Assembly (NCBI RefSeq): GCF_000421745.1
Contig: NZ_ATXP01000018.1
Coordinates: forward strand, 1 to 46,385
Source of the DNA: Nesterenkonia alba DSM 19423
GTDB lineage: Bacteria > Actinomycetota > Actinomycetes > Actinomycetales > Micrococcaceae
DNA length: 46,385 bases
Reading direction: 5' to 3'
This document shows positions 17,206-24,804 of this stretch, one piece after another (within the stretch, counting starts at the first letter, position 1; every line of letters starts with the position of its first letter). A program made the position numbers and the translations under genes. The notes under the pieces were generated by a model that made no database searches, was not told where the DNA came from, and saw only the letters and a program-made list of their open reading frames with translations.

Positions 17206-17260
17206 GAAGGCCCCGGGCCAGTAGATGCAATAAGCATCACTGTCCCGGGGCCTTCTTCCT
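17206..17260 (+). terminator. Strong terminator after the LAMTG gene
   Basis: GAAGGCCCCGGG (17206-17217) pairs perfectly with CCCGGGGCCTTC (17244-17255), followed by TTCCTCC. It could serve both strands. Confidence 0.8.
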
Positions 17261-17289
17261 CCGATGATATTGAGTCTCCCATTTACGTG

Positions 17290-17404
17290 AGCGTTAGCCC
17301 TGAATAATCGACCACGCAAAGTCCTAGGTTTCAGAACCCCGGCAGAAGTCTTCGCCGACCAGCTACAATCGACACAAAACAGCAGTGTTGCAACCACCGA
17401 TTGA
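17290..17404 (+). mobile_element. IS30-family element remnant, 3' end
   Basis: A frame reading LNNRPRKVLGFRTPAEVFAD and ending VATTD-stop at 17404 matches the C-terminus of IS30 transposases. The middle of the transposase (about 250 residues) is missing. With the piece at 15376-15830 it brackets the IS3 remnant and the LAMTG gene. Confidence 0.8.
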
Positions 17405-17618
17405 ACCCACCCTGTTTGCTGGAGACTGTTTCAAAATAGCCTTCGGAGAGTGTCTTCCCTGCAACGCTTGATGGAGTCAAGTCAACTCTCAGCTTCGGGT
17501 TCTTACGTCGACGTTCTCCTGGAAGCTTCTCCGGTATCAGATAGAACTCACCAGTAAGCGGTACTACTGGTTCTCTGTATTCAGTGGCTCCTTCCTGTGT
17601 GTTTGCTGTTGCTGTCAT
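17331..17618 (-). pseudogene. 5' fragment of the HNH gene
   Basis: A 95-codon frame with the element's typical leader (ACACAGGAGAACAACAAAACA before ATG). About 65-70 residues look genuine: GEFYLIPEKLPGERRRKNP and LRVDLTPSSVAGKTLSEGYF. The last 24 or so are antisense IS30 sequence. The LRVDLTP...SEGYF region corresponds to the segment found before the HNH core in related nucleases, so I join it to 14214-15356. It could instead be a separate truncated gene. Confidence 0.6.
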
Positions 17619-17704
17619 TGTTTTGTTGTTCTCCTGTGTTGTTGCCTTGCGGCTCCTTTCTGCTACTCACGGTGAGCAGCTGTGAACTGTGCGTTCGTGT
17701 TTAT

Positions 17705-17719
17705 TTATCTAACGAGCTT
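17705..17719 (-). promoter_or_regulatory. GTTAGATAA box upstream of 17618
   Basis: AAGCTCGTTAGATAA on the minus strand, followed by an A/T-rich ATAAACACG. It belongs to the GTTAGA family of boxes. Confidence 0.45.
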
Positions 17720-17753
17720 GCGGTCAAAAAGTGCTCTGACCTGGGGTTTTCGC

Positions 17754-18281
17754 CTACTTCTCGGCCTTAACCTGCTTGAGGAACCCTGCGAGAGTCTCCG
17801 AATCGAAGCGATCTCCCTTGTGCCAGATACCGAGTTGGTCAGTCCACCACTTTTCCTTCTCAGGGTGGGTTGCAGGGTCTGCACAGTGGCGTTCTGGACC
17901 ATGATTGCCTTGACGGTGGGCATCGAATGCACCGAGGCCGCTGAATGTGCGGCAGCAGGCTCCACAGTGACCAATCTTGTTGTTGGAACGGTAGACAGTG
18001 CGGCACTTCACGCAGTGCGCCCATAAGTTCGGGTCATACTCACCGATCTTGGGTACTTCAGTGCTGTTCTTCGATCCCTTCGGACGACCAGGCTTCTTCT
18101 TAGGAGCTGCTGTGCTCGCTTGTGTTGCCGGTGTTGGTTCCTGCTTCTTGTTTTTTGAGCCTTTTGGACGGCCATGACCGCGCTTCTTAGGCTTGTCAGC
18201 GGCGCTTACAGTGGTCTTGGGCTTGTTCTTGCTTCCCTTGGGGCTACCTGAACCTCTTTTCTTCTTTACTTCCTGTGTCAT
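17754..18281 (-). CDS. AT-hook and zinc-finger DNA-binding protein
   Basis: 175 residues. Three basic AT-hook-like motifs stand in the N-terminal half: GSPKGSKNK (near 12), GRPKGSKNK (near 37) and GRPKGSKNS (near 65). The C-terminal half carries CVKC, CGACC, then FSGLGAFDAHRQGNH and HCADP, a Cys/His finger seen in many actinophage proteins. It probably binds AT-rich DNA and could be a regulator or nucleoid protein of the element. The leader is AACAGGAGAAACAGAACG before ATG. A GTTAGAAAC box (18373-18391) and a palindrome (18510-18525) lie upstream. Confidence 0.85.
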   Translation of the reverse strand: MTQEVKKKRGSGSPKGSKNKPKTTVSAADKPKKRGHGRPKGSKNKKQEPTPATQASTAAPKKKPGRPKGSKNSTEVPKIGEYDPNLWAHCVKCRTVYRSNNKIGHCGACCRTFSGLGAFDAHRQGNHGPERHCADPATHPEKEKWWTDQLGIWHKGDRFDSETLAGFLKQVKAEK

Positions 18282-18372
18282 CGTTCTGTTTCTCCTGTTG
18301 TCTGCAGCTCTGAGCTTGTTCTCAGAACTGTTCTCGATCCTGTTGAGTAGCTCTATGAACTATTCGAGGGTG

Positions 18373-18391
18373 GTTTCTAACGAGCAGTCAC
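18373..18391 (-). promoter_or_regulatory. GTTAGAAAC box upstream of 18281
   Basis: GTGACTGCTCGTTAGAAAC on the minus strand, among the closest matches to the family consensus. Confidence 0.5.
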
Positions 18392-18509
18392 TCGTAACCT
18401 GCGGATCAAGTGCAGACATGTTGCCAATTGGCTGAGCGAAAGCGCCGAGAGCAGGGGAGTGGTGGTGAGAACAAAGGATCTGAGGGAACTTCGCCCACGA
18501 CACGCCAGT

Positions 18510-18525
18510 GTCTACATATGTGGAC
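18510..18525. promoter_or_regulatory. Palindrome, copy 2
   Basis: GTCTACATATGTGGAC, identical to the core at 4535-4550 and to 44839-44854. It lies about 230 bases upstream of the AT-hook gene. Confidence 0.6.
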
Positions 18526-18927
18526 GTTGAGAACTGGCCAGTGAGAGGATGGATCTCAAGCGAGAACGCACTGACAGCAGAGGTCGACCTCAGTTAACAG
18601 TGGTGACAGAGTGATGTGGATCACTCGATATGGGACACTTCTGAAGAGAGCCTTACCTGCTTTGCTCGCGTTAATTCGCATGCACTAATACCCGATTTCG
18701 GTTTGTCGATTAGTACATGGGATCGAAGTTTCGCGATTATTTGTTCCCATAATGGTTCTTATGTCAGGTTATATGGGCAGTTTTAGCCACGACTAACCAC
18801 ATGACTGCATGCTGTAACCAACGATTACGATCTCTGAAACGATCCTAATTCTAAGAACGCGAGAACTGTTGTGTTGGCCTCGTTAACAGGTGTTAGCAGG
18901 GGAGAGCAGCGGTGGGCAGGATCCTCG

Positions 18928-19092
18928 TTACCAGCCTTGTTCTGCGACTTCCGCGCGACGATCCTGGTTAAGATCTCCCCAATCAATCACTGGGTCGATG
19001 AAAACAAAGTGCATCAGCACGGCGAGAACGAAGCTCACAGTGAAAAACATGATGTACGTCCATACAATGACTTCACGGGTATCCTTCAGCAT
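18928..19092 (-). CDS. Small single-span membrane protein
   Basis: 54 residues: MLKDTREVIVW, a hydrophobic span (TYIMFFTVSFVLAVLMHFVF), then an acidic tail ending RAEVAEQGW. GAGGAGGTGAGAGCAG is a strong ribosome-binding site, and the ATG follows the 19107 stop by 14 bases, so it belongs to the same operon as the larger membrane protein. Function unknown. Confidence 0.75.
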   Translation of the reverse strand: MLKDTREVIVWTYIMFFTVSFVLAVLMHFVFIDPVIDWGDLNQDRRAEVAEQGW

Positions 19093-19106
19093 CTGCTCTC
19101 ACCTCC

Positions 19107-19901
19107 TCAAAATTGCGGCAACCCGCGCTCCTTCTTACGTTGGTTGATCTGTTCTTGAAGTTCTGGCGGCAGAACCTCATCGTCTGCAGTGCTCAAGTCC
19201 GGTTCTGGTAACGAACGTCCACTTCCGACTACAGGTGATGGCAAACCGCGTGAATTGCCTTGTGAGCCGTTGTCAGTGCTGCCCGGTGTTGGGATGCCAC
19301 GTGATTGCTTGCGTGGCTTAGAGCCGCCCTGCTGGACGGCAGATCTGCTGTGCGGTAGCGCAGCTCGTTGTGGGGCTGCTGGAGTAGTGTCGTCCCCTCC
19401 GAATACACTCCCCGATAGATCGTCATAGCTGCTCTCGTCGTCTTGCCCGAATGCTGTGCCAGCTAGGTCATCGAGAGCGTTGCCATACTCGTCCTCGTAC
19501 ATAGCAGTCACGTCGAACTCGCTGTTCTCCTTGCCCTTGTTGACTTGTGCAAGCAGGTCATCGATCTCTGATTGCTCTTGTGCTTTCTCGATCTGTTCCT
19601 TCTGCTTGACTTCAGCGATCTCATCGATCTGGAGTGCTCTGTTCTCAGTGCGTTTCACCAGGTCAGCGTCGTTTGCAGGGTTGTACTGGAAGCTCTTGAC
19701 TCCTACTTGGTCAATGGCACGGAATATTCTCATTCCTACGAAGATGCATCCACCGAGGACTGCAAGGCTTGTTACCAGTGCTAACGCTTCAACTGCGAAA
19801 TAGCCGACCACATAGAACATGAAGGTCCAGGTGGCTCCCACGAGGAACAGTGCGAACGGTGCGCCTATGACTATGGTTAAGAATTTGAGCAGTCCTCGCA
19901 T
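19107..19901 (-). CDS. Membrane protein with long cytoplasmic tail
   Basis: 264 residues. Two hydrophobic spans lie in residues about 5-65 (LLKFLTIVIGAPFALFLVGA and YFAVEALALVTSLAVLGGCI). An acidic coiled-coil-like region (EIAEVKQKEQIEKAQEQ) and a Gly/Pro/Ser-rich basic linker follow. It is translationally close to the 20357 gene, whose stop lies six bases before its start. It probably forms a membrane complex with the 54-residue protein downstream. No enzyme motif. Confidence 0.82.
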   Translation of the reverse strand: MRGLLKFLTIVIGAPFALFLVGATWTFMFYVVGYFAVEALALVTSLAVLGGCIFVGMRIFRAIDQVGVKSFQYNPANDADLVKRTENRALQIDEIAEVKQKEQIEKAQEQSEIDDLLAQVNKGKENSEFDVTAMYEDEYGNALDDLAGTAFGQDDESSYDDLSGSVFGGDDTTPAAPQRAALPHSRSAVQQGGSKPRKQSRGIPTPGSTDNGSQGNSRGLPSPVVGSGRSLPEPDLSTADDEVLPPELQEQINQRKKERGLPQF

Positions 19902-19907
19902 TGTGGA

Positions 19908-20357
19908 TCACCCAGCGTTCTCTGTGCTCAAGAGTTTGCCGGACTCAACATCCTTAAGCTTGGCTTCTTCTCTCTCGCGATCCCTACGGACTGAGTCTCG
20001 GATACCTTTGTCCAGCTTGTAGCCTTCGTCTTCTTTCTCTACTTCGAGATAGGCATCGAGTTCCGCGTCCCAGTAGGCTTCGAGCGCCTTAAGGGTTTCA
20101 ATCTCCTCACAGAGCTTCGCTGGATCGTAAACTGTCTTGTCTATCTCCACGCGGTAGATCCCATCGGAGAACTTGCGTTCAGCGATGCCCAGAGATAGTT
20201 CTTCCATCTGTAAGCCAACGAGCTGCTTGAACTCTTCTGTTCCCGGTGTTGGATCCCCGAGTGCGTCCAGTTTGCTCTTGACCTCTTTGCGTAGGTCTTC
20301 TATCTTGCCGAGCACTCTGTACTCAACGCCGTCTATGATCTCAGTATTGTGTGTCAT
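19908..20357 (-). CDS. Charged coiled-coil hypothetical protein
   Basis: 149 residues from the ATG at 20357, set by the leader ACAGGAGTACAGGAACAG; the open frame upstream only translates that leader. The sequence is helical with alternating charges. First gene of an operon with two membrane proteins. Confidence 0.82.
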   Translation of the reverse strand: MTHNTEIIDGVEYRVLGKIEDLRKEVKSKLDALGDPTPGTEEFKQLVGLQMEELSLGIAERKFSDGIYRVEIDKTVYDPAKLCEEIETLKALEAYWDAELDAYLEVEKEDEGYKLDKGIRDSVRRDREREEAKLKDVESGKLLSTENAG

Positions 20358-20470
20358 CTGTTCCTGTACTCCTGTTTCGTTGTGTATCCTGTTGATCCTG
20401 TTATACGTGCAGTTAGTGGTTGCCAACCTGTTAAATAAAGCAACAACGTGTTATCTCACGTAATACTGTT

Positions 20471-20487
20471 GTTTCTAACAAGCAGAC
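20471..20487 (-). promoter_or_regulatory. GTTAGAAAC box upstream of 20357
   Basis: GTCTGCTTGTTAGAAAC on the minus strand, about 115 bases before the ATG. A further ACGTTGTTGCTTTATTTAAC lies downstream of the box, as in the 22756 leader. Confidence 0.5.
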
Positions 20488-20507
20488 GCCGGAAATATCG
20501 TTGTGTT

Positions 20508-21662
20508 TCAGAGGCGCGGCACCCCCTTTATCCACTTATCCCATAGATTCGGTGTTTTACGTTTAGGGTTAATCTTTCTCCAGCGGAACAGAATTTTCTC
20601 CTGGTCACGCTCATACTTGGCTCGCTTTGTTGGGTCTGTCTGTGATTGAGGTCGGTCCAAATACTCTTGAAGCTGGTTGTATCTCGCCGTGTAATACAGT
20701 TCGTTGGCTTTGTCAGCAGGGACGGTTGTTTCAAGTCCGACCGATACATACTTTGGCTCGTGGAACTTGGCTCTCAGGTTGGCCACTGCTTGATGTGCAT
20801 GCTTGCCACTCATCTTGAATGCTTGGGCAGATGCCTTTTTATCCTCAGCTGTCTTGACCAGCTCGTTGATCTCGTCGTGGGATACGAGAACACTGTTAGG
20901 TCGGCTGTCTTTGGTCAATCGCATGTTGAAGTGACCAGCGCCCATCGCGTGAAGGATTCGATCTCTGCTGCTAACGCCCTGACCCAGTGCATCCCACTTC
21001 ATATCGGCGTTCTCAGTGTTGTCGTAGTGCGGTTGGGAGGTCTTCTTGAGGAGGTTAAGCTCTCTCTTGTTTATGGTCTCTAGTGGCTTCGTGTTTACGC
21101 GGTTTTCAAGGCGATCCTCGAGTTTCTCGGCTCTTTCGTTGAGACGAGCTTCGTAGTCGTCGTATCTCTTCTTGTGAGCTTCGATGAAGTCGAGCGGAGT
21201 CATATCGTGTTTGAGAGATTTTCCTGACTCCTCCATCTCATCGGCCACTACTTCGTGAAACAACTCTAAGCTCTCACTGTTGAGATGTGGGTAAGTGTCA
21301 TCGTCCATCTCTTCGAGAAGTCGGTCTATCTTCGCTTTCTTCTCTTGCGCATAAGATAGTGACGTCTGCAGTGCTTCCTTCTGGTGAGCAATGAACTTGG
21401 CGTTCGTGCTGGTGCGAGCTAATTGACTGCCTTTGAGTGCCTGATCGAGTAAATCCTTGTCGTCCCTTGTTTTGAACGGTTCGCTGAAGTTTCCGCCGAA
21501 CTCCTTGTTAAACCTGCGCTCAGCTTCCTTCTGGGCATCCAACTGAGTGTCGAAGTGCTCACTCGGGCCTCCGAACGGACAAGATACCTTCTTAGCTGTA
21601 CATTTGCCTGGTTCGCCGTTCTCTCCGATATGAAACTTCTGTCCTGATGTAGGTAGTGACAT
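20508..21662 (-). CDS. Protein with N-terminal Cys/His (H-C-C-H) module
   Basis: 384 residues. The N-terminus is a module shared with the products of 22926 and 30527: KFHIGENGEPGKC, then CPFGGPSEHF, giving H11, C21, C28 and H36 (C-x6-C-x7-H), followed by a helix with AERRFNKEFGGNF. These four residues could bind zinc. The rest is long charged helices (coiled coil, residues 85-200) and a basic C-terminus (WRKINPKRKTPNLWDKW). I recall this start on many actinobacterial phage and plasmid proteins, but know no assigned function. The leader is ACAGGAGGATGCTCAG. Confidence 0.83.
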   Translation of the reverse strand: MSLPTSGQKFHIGENGEPGKCTAKKVSCPFGGPSEHFDTQLDAQKEAERRFNKEFGGNFSEPFKTRDDKDLLDQALKGSQLARTSTNAKFIAHQKEALQTSLSYAQEKKAKIDRLLEEMDDDTYPHLNSESLELFHEVVADEMEESGKSLKHDMTPLDFIEAHKKRYDDYEARLNERAEKLEDRLENRVNTKPLETINKRELNLLKKTSQPHYDNTENADMKWDALGQGVSSRDRILHAMGAGHFNMRLTKDSRPNSVLVSHDEINELVKTAEDKKASAQAFKMSGKHAHQAVANLRAKFHEPKYVSVGLETTVPADKANELYYTARYNQLQEYLDRPQSQTDPTKRAKYERDQEKILFRWRKINPKRKTPNLWDKWIKGVPRL

Positions 21663-21703
21663 CTGAGCATCCTCCTGTAGTTGTTAATTCTTTACGTACA
21701 GGA

Positions 21704-21715
21704 GTTTCTAACCAG
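21704..21715 (-). promoter_or_regulatory. GTTAGAAAC box upstream of 21662
   Basis: CTGGTTAGAAAC, about 45 bases upstream of the ATG. Confidence 0.4.
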
Positions 21716-21763
21716 ATTTTTCGTCAATCGGATCAAACGTCTGCAACTGTTGGCAGCTGGAGA

Positions 21764-22162
21764 TCAATCCGCATCCTCCGCGTCGAATGCGCCTTCTTCC
21801 TTGAGGCGAGCTGCTCTCTGGATGGCTCTCTCAACAGCTTCCTCATTGTGGCTGCGGCGCAGCTCACCGATAGTTGCACGACTCTCTTCCAAAACCTCGC
21901 GGTAGTACTGTTCCGCGTATGCTCTGACCTCGTGCTCCTTGAAGAAGTACTGCTTTGATCCCTCTGGACGGTATGCAGGCAAGTCATCCAAGCGTCCCTT
22001 TGAGATCGCGTTACGCATGCTTGTCTGGGTCTTGAAACCAAGTATCTTGTGCACTTCTGCCATCGTCTTGAACTCTTCGGGCTTGTTCTGCTCCAGCACA
22101 GTCACTCTGCGACCATCGTCTGCTGCGCCTGCCTTCTTCTTGTTCTTCTCCTTCCCTGCCAT
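21764..22162 (-). CDS. Helix-turn-helix-like DNA-binding protein
   Basis: 132 residues: a basic N-terminus (MAGKEKNKKK), then EEFKTMAEVHKILGFKTQTS and MRNAISKGRLDDLPAYR with KQYFFKEHEVRAYAEQYY, the pattern of a MerR/excisionase-type winged helix. It resembles each half of the 22208 product. An acidic helical tail follows. It may be a regulator or recombination directionality factor. AGGAGG precedes the ATG. Confidence 0.75.
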   Translation of the reverse strand: MAGKEKNKKKAGAADDGRRVTVLEQNKPEEFKTMAEVHKILGFKTQTSMRNAISKGRLDDLPAYRPEGSKQYFFKEHEVRAYAEQYYREVLEESRATIGELRRSHNEEAVERAIQRAARLKEEGAFDAEDAD

Positions 22163-22207
22163 CGCGGTGTACCTCCTGTTGTTGATTCCTATGTATATGT
22201 ATCCTGT

Positions 22208-22756
22208 TCAGTTCCTAAAAGCCGCCATTGTTCCTCTGTGTGCCACAGCTCCCTCAGCTGCCAACAGCTCCTGCTTGTGCTTCTCCACATCGTCTACGTG
22301 AAAGGCATATGTGCGGATCCCGTTCCTGTGAGCAAGCAAGAGATCATGCTTCCCACGCTTGATAGCCATGTAGAAAGCCTCTCGTGATGGATAACCAAGA
22401 GCTTTCGCTGTCTGTGGAGCGTCTAACCAACTGGCACCATCTACAGCCACAAGAACAAGCCTGTCCTCGTCTGCTGTCACTGCTGCGGCCACTACATCCG
22501 GATCAAAGTAGTCCACGCGAGCAGCGTGCATCATGCCTACTGGTTTCGTGAGCTCGTTCAGGTGCTCTTCTATGTCTGACCTGTGGAAGCGGTATTTAGC
22601 GTTCTTATGGTCACCGAGCTTCTCACCAACGAGATCAGCGTGACCTCCTCTACGGATTGCCTGACAGAACGCGGAGTAACCACTGAAGCCAAAAATGAGC
22701 GCAACCTCTGTGGCGTTGAACCACTCTTGTTCGCTGTCTATCTTGTAAATAGCCAT
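22208..22756 (-). CDS. Two-domain helix-turn-helix-like protein
   Basis: 182 residues with an internal duplication. The first half has WFNATEVALIFGFSGYSAFC, AIRRGGHADL and YRFHRSDIEEHLNEL; the second has WLDAPQTAKALGYPSREAFY, AIKRGKHDLL and YAFHVDDVEKHKQEL. Each half resembles an excisionase/MerR-like DNA-binding domain, so one polypeptide could contact two half-sites. This makes it a candidate binder for the palindromic repeats of the element. The leader is ACACAGGAGAAGGACAGAACA. Confidence 0.8.
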   Translation of the reverse strand: MAIYKIDSEQEWFNATEVALIFGFSGYSAFCQAIRRGGHADLVGEKLGDHKNAKYRFHRSDIEEHLNELTKPVGMMHAARVDYFDPDVVAAAVTADEDRLVLVAVDGASWLDAPQTAKALGYPSREAFYMAIKRGKHDLLLAHRNGIRTYAFHVDDVEKHKQELLAAEGAVAHRGTMAAFRN

Positions 22757-22870
22757 TGTTCTGTCCTTCTCCTGTGTTCCGATCCTGTTCTATGTCCTGT
22801 TCTCGTTCTCTAACTCCTGCTGCCACCCTGTTAGATAAAGCTTCAACGTGTTAGATCCTGTAATATTGAT

Positions 22871-22889
22871 GTTTCTAACAAGCAGTGGC
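22871..22889 (-). promoter_or_regulatory. GTTAGAAAC box upstream of 22756
   Basis: GCCACTGCTTGTTAGAAAC, about 115 bases before the ATG. ACACGTTGAAGCTTTATCTAAC downstream matches the 20357 leader closely. Confidence 0.5.
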
Positions 22890-22925
22890 GACTAACATCT
22901 CCTGTTCTCAGTGCTGGCAACAACA

Positions 22926-23474
22926 TCAGTGCGCGTAAGCAGCGGAGAACTGCGGGTTATTGAACCTTGAAACTATTTTGGTCAGTTCCTTAGACAACCG
23001 AACCTCTTCGCGTGCAAGCAGTACACGTGCTGCATCGAGTTCTTCTGTAGCCACTTGACCCTGGTACATACGCTCTACTTCTTTTTGCTTGTGGTAGACA
23101 CGGTTGATCTCAAAGTAAGTCTGCTCAAAGCGTTGTACGTCCCTGTCGCGGGAGAACTCTGACTGCACTGCTGACGGCCCACTGTTTGCTTCCGAAGCCT
23201 TCTCTGGCGCGTGTGTGGCCTGTGAAGTTGTTTTCTGTGGCTTTGCTGTAGCAGCCCCACTGGACTGCAGGTTGTTCGCGTTAGCGTGTCCTGTAACTCC
23301 ACTCTTCATGTTGGCGAAGAGTCCAAACTTGGCAGCGTTCTTCTTCTCGGCTGCTTGCTGTGCTTCAACCTTGCTCTCAAAGTGCTCTGACGCTGCTCCG
23401 AGTGGGCAGTTACCAGGCTCTGCCTTACATACCGCTGGTGACCCTGTCTTCTTGCTGATGTGATACTTAGTCAT
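22926..23474 (-). CDS. Protein with N-terminal Cys/His module, short
   Basis: 182 residues. MTKYHISKKTGSPAVC and CPLGAASEHFES give H5, C16, C23 and H31, the module seen in 20508 and 30527. A low-complexity Ala/Ser/Thr linker (about 55-95) and a charged helical C-terminal region follow. No catalytic motif. The leader is AACAGGGGTATAGGAACAG before ATG. Confidence 0.82.
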   Translation of the reverse strand: MTKYHISKKTGSPAVCKAEPGNCPLGAASEHFESKVEAQQAAEKKNAAKFGLFANMKSGVTGHANANNLQSSGAATAKPQKTTSQATHAPEKASEANSGPSAVQSEFSRDRDVQRFEQTYFEINRVYHKQKEVERMYQGQVATEELDAARVLLAREEVRLSKELTKIVSRFNNPQFSAAYAH

Positions 23475-23527
23475 CTGTTCCTATACCCCTGTTAGTTCTG
23501 TACCTATATGTTGATCCTGTTGTGCGA

Positions 23528-23749
23528 TCACTCGTTGTCTATGACAAGTGCTCGATTGTGGTCTGGTGCTTCCTGTTCACAGTTGGATTCAGCCATGCCT
23601 TGTTCAACCATGATTTGAGTGTCGTGGTCTTCTCGGCAGGAGACACCCCAACCGTTCGTGTCTGGAGTAACACTGTCGACAATAAATACTGCTGCTAACA
23701 GTGCTCCAAATAGTAGTGCTGTGATTCCTAGTATGCTTGCTGTTTTCAT
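23528..23749 (-). CDS. Small exported or membrane-anchored peptide
   Basis: 73 residues: MKTASILGITALLFGALLAAVFIVD is a single N-terminal hydrophobic span, and the rest is an acidic tail with two cysteines (VSCREDHDT, NCEQEAPDHN). The leader is ACACAGGAGAACAGATAACG, identical to that of 24448. Function unknown. Confidence 0.75.
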   Translation of the reverse strand: MKTASILGITALLFGALLAAVFIVDSVTPDTNGWGVSCREDHDTQIMVEQGMAESNCEQEAPDHNRALVIDNE

Positions 23750-23832
23750 CGTTATCTGTTCTCCTGTGTTCGTTTTATATCCTGTTCTGTTGTTGTTCTA
23801 TGTTGCCAAACTGTTCCGGTTCAGTCCTTGCT

Positions 23833-23846
23833 ATCTATCTAACGAG
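23833..23846 (-). promoter_or_regulatory. GTTAGATAG box upstream of 23749
   Basis: CTCGTTAGATAGAT on the minus strand, in the gap between the 23864 and 23749 genes. Confidence 0.4.
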
Positions 23847-23863
23847 TTTTTGTGCTGATCGGT

Positions 23864-24097
23864 TCAGTTAGTACCGAGCTGTTCTAAACTGCGGTCAAAG
23901 TTTGCTTGTTGGGTCTCGAGTCCTTGTGCTCGTTCGCTGAAGTTGTCCATGTTGTCTCCAATGTCTGTAAACACTGGTGCTACTACACTGTCCTCAAGGC
24001 TGAGTGCTTCTGCTACGTCGTAGTCTGTGAATACTGGAACAAAGACTGCTGCCAATATTCCTACGATCCCTAATCCTGCTTTTTCGAGTGATGCCAT
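23864..24097 (-). CDS. Small membrane-anchored protein, paralog of 24266
   Basis: 77 residues: an N-terminal hydrophobic span (LGIVGILAAVFVPVF), then TDYDVAEAL and EDSVVAPV, and a helical tail. The 24266 product has VFTGTDVDAVEEA and EDAVVTAL at the same place, so the two are paralogs. GAGGAGAGCAAG lies upstream of the ATG. Function unknown. Confidence 0.75.
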   Translation of the reverse strand: MASLEKAGLGIVGILAAVFVPVFTDYDVAEALSLEDSVVAPVFTDIGDNMDNFSERAQGLETQQANFDRSLEQLGTN

Positions 24098-24103
24098 CGT
24101 TGC

Positions 24104-24199
24104 TCACTTGCTCTCCTCTCGTTGGCAGGCGTTGATAGCTTGCTCCAACAAGAATCTGTAGAGTTCTTCGTTCCTTGTTCCTTTCAGTAGTGCTTCCAT
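24104..24199 (-). CDS. Very small ORF, 31 aa
   Basis: MEALLKGTRNEELYRFLLEQ and an 11-residue charged end. The leader AGAGGTACACAAACG before ATG resembles the element's standard leader. It lies seven bases before the 24097 ATG. Short but well placed. Confidence 0.55.
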   Translation of the reverse strand: MEALLKGTRNEELYRFLLEQAINACQREESK

Positions 24200-24236
24200 C
24201 GTTTGTGTACCTCTGTGCTTGTTTGTACCCTGTTTG

Positions 24237-24249
24237 CTTTCTAACTCAG
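24237..24249 (-). promoter_or_regulatory. GTTAGAAAG box upstream of 24199
   Basis: CTGAGTTAGAAAG on the minus strand, about 40 bases before the ATG at 24199. Confidence 0.35.
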
Positions 24250-24265
24250 ATTCGCGCGATCCGGT

Positions 24266-24448
24266 TCAGTTCCTAAAATCGAAGTTGACATGTTCGCGGT
24301 CTTCGTTGCCATCACTTAATGCTGTGACCACTGCGTCCTCGTTGGTTGCTTCTTCTACTGCATCTACATCTGTTCCAGTGAATACGCTGAATGCGATAGC
24401 TCCGAGGATGCTTAGGCTGCTTAGTGCTGTTACTGTTGCTGTTTTCAT
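24266..24448 (-). CDS. Small membrane-anchored peptide, paralog of 23864
   Basis: 60 residues: MKTATVTALSSLSILGAIAF is a signal-like hydrophobic N-terminus, followed by VFTGTDVDAVEEA and a strongly acidic tail. Leader ACACAGGAGAACAGATAACG. Function unknown. Confidence 0.75.
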   Translation of the reverse strand: MKTATVTALSSLSILGAIAFSVFTGTDVDAVEEATNEDAVVTALSDGNEDREHVNFDFRN

Positions 24449-24500
24449 CGTTATCTGTTCTCCTGTGTTGTGTTTGTTTGTTCTACTCTGTTAGCGTGGT

Positions 24501-24540
24501 TGCTTTATCTAACATCGTATTTATTTATCTAACAACACTG
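24501..24540 (-). promoter_or_regulatory. Tandem GTTAGATAAA boxes upstream of 24448
   Basis: TTGTTAGATAAATAAATACG then ATGTTAGATAAAGC on the minus strand. The same double arrangement heads the 33655 and 36689 genes. Confidence 0.5.
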
Positions 24541-24760
24541 AGAACACTTTGAACGCAGACAAGTGGTAACAGGGTGAGAACACTGGCAGAAAGTGCCGGT
24601 GAGATGGCGAAATAAAAAATTTGAAGAAATTTTCGCTCAGAGTTGGCCTGTTCTCACGGCTAACAAGCGAACAAGGGGAGCAGGATCGGTTATGTGGGCG
24701 GTGTTATCGGAGGAAACGCGGATCGTGCCCTACTGAACTGCTATCTCCATGCTTTCTTAA

Positions 24761-24781
24761 GCATCCCGACTGGAATGCAGG
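24761..24781. repeat. GCATCCC hairpin repeat, copy 1
   Basis: GCATCCCGACTGGAATGCAG, imperfect palindrome (GCATCCC...GGAATGC, four-base loop). Copies also at 27105, 28485 and 36720. Confidence 0.5.
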
Positions 24782-24804
24782 TCATGCCGTTAGGCAACTG
24801 CTGG

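Larger units (their letters stand above)
18282..18927. promoter_or_regulatory. Control region between 18281 and 18928
   Basis: About 645 bases without a gene. It contains a GTTAGAAAC box (18373-18391), a palindrome (18510-18525), a GGGGAGT motif (18454) and A/T-rich stretches around 18660-18840. No terminator is obvious. Confidence 0.45.
24449..24804. promoter_or_regulatory. Intergenic region upstream of 24448
   Basis: 356 bases without a gene. Two TTATCTAAC units stand 20 bases apart (24501-24540), as at 33710-33750 and 36780-36817. It ends with a GCATCCC hairpin repeat (24761-24781). Confidence 0.45.
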
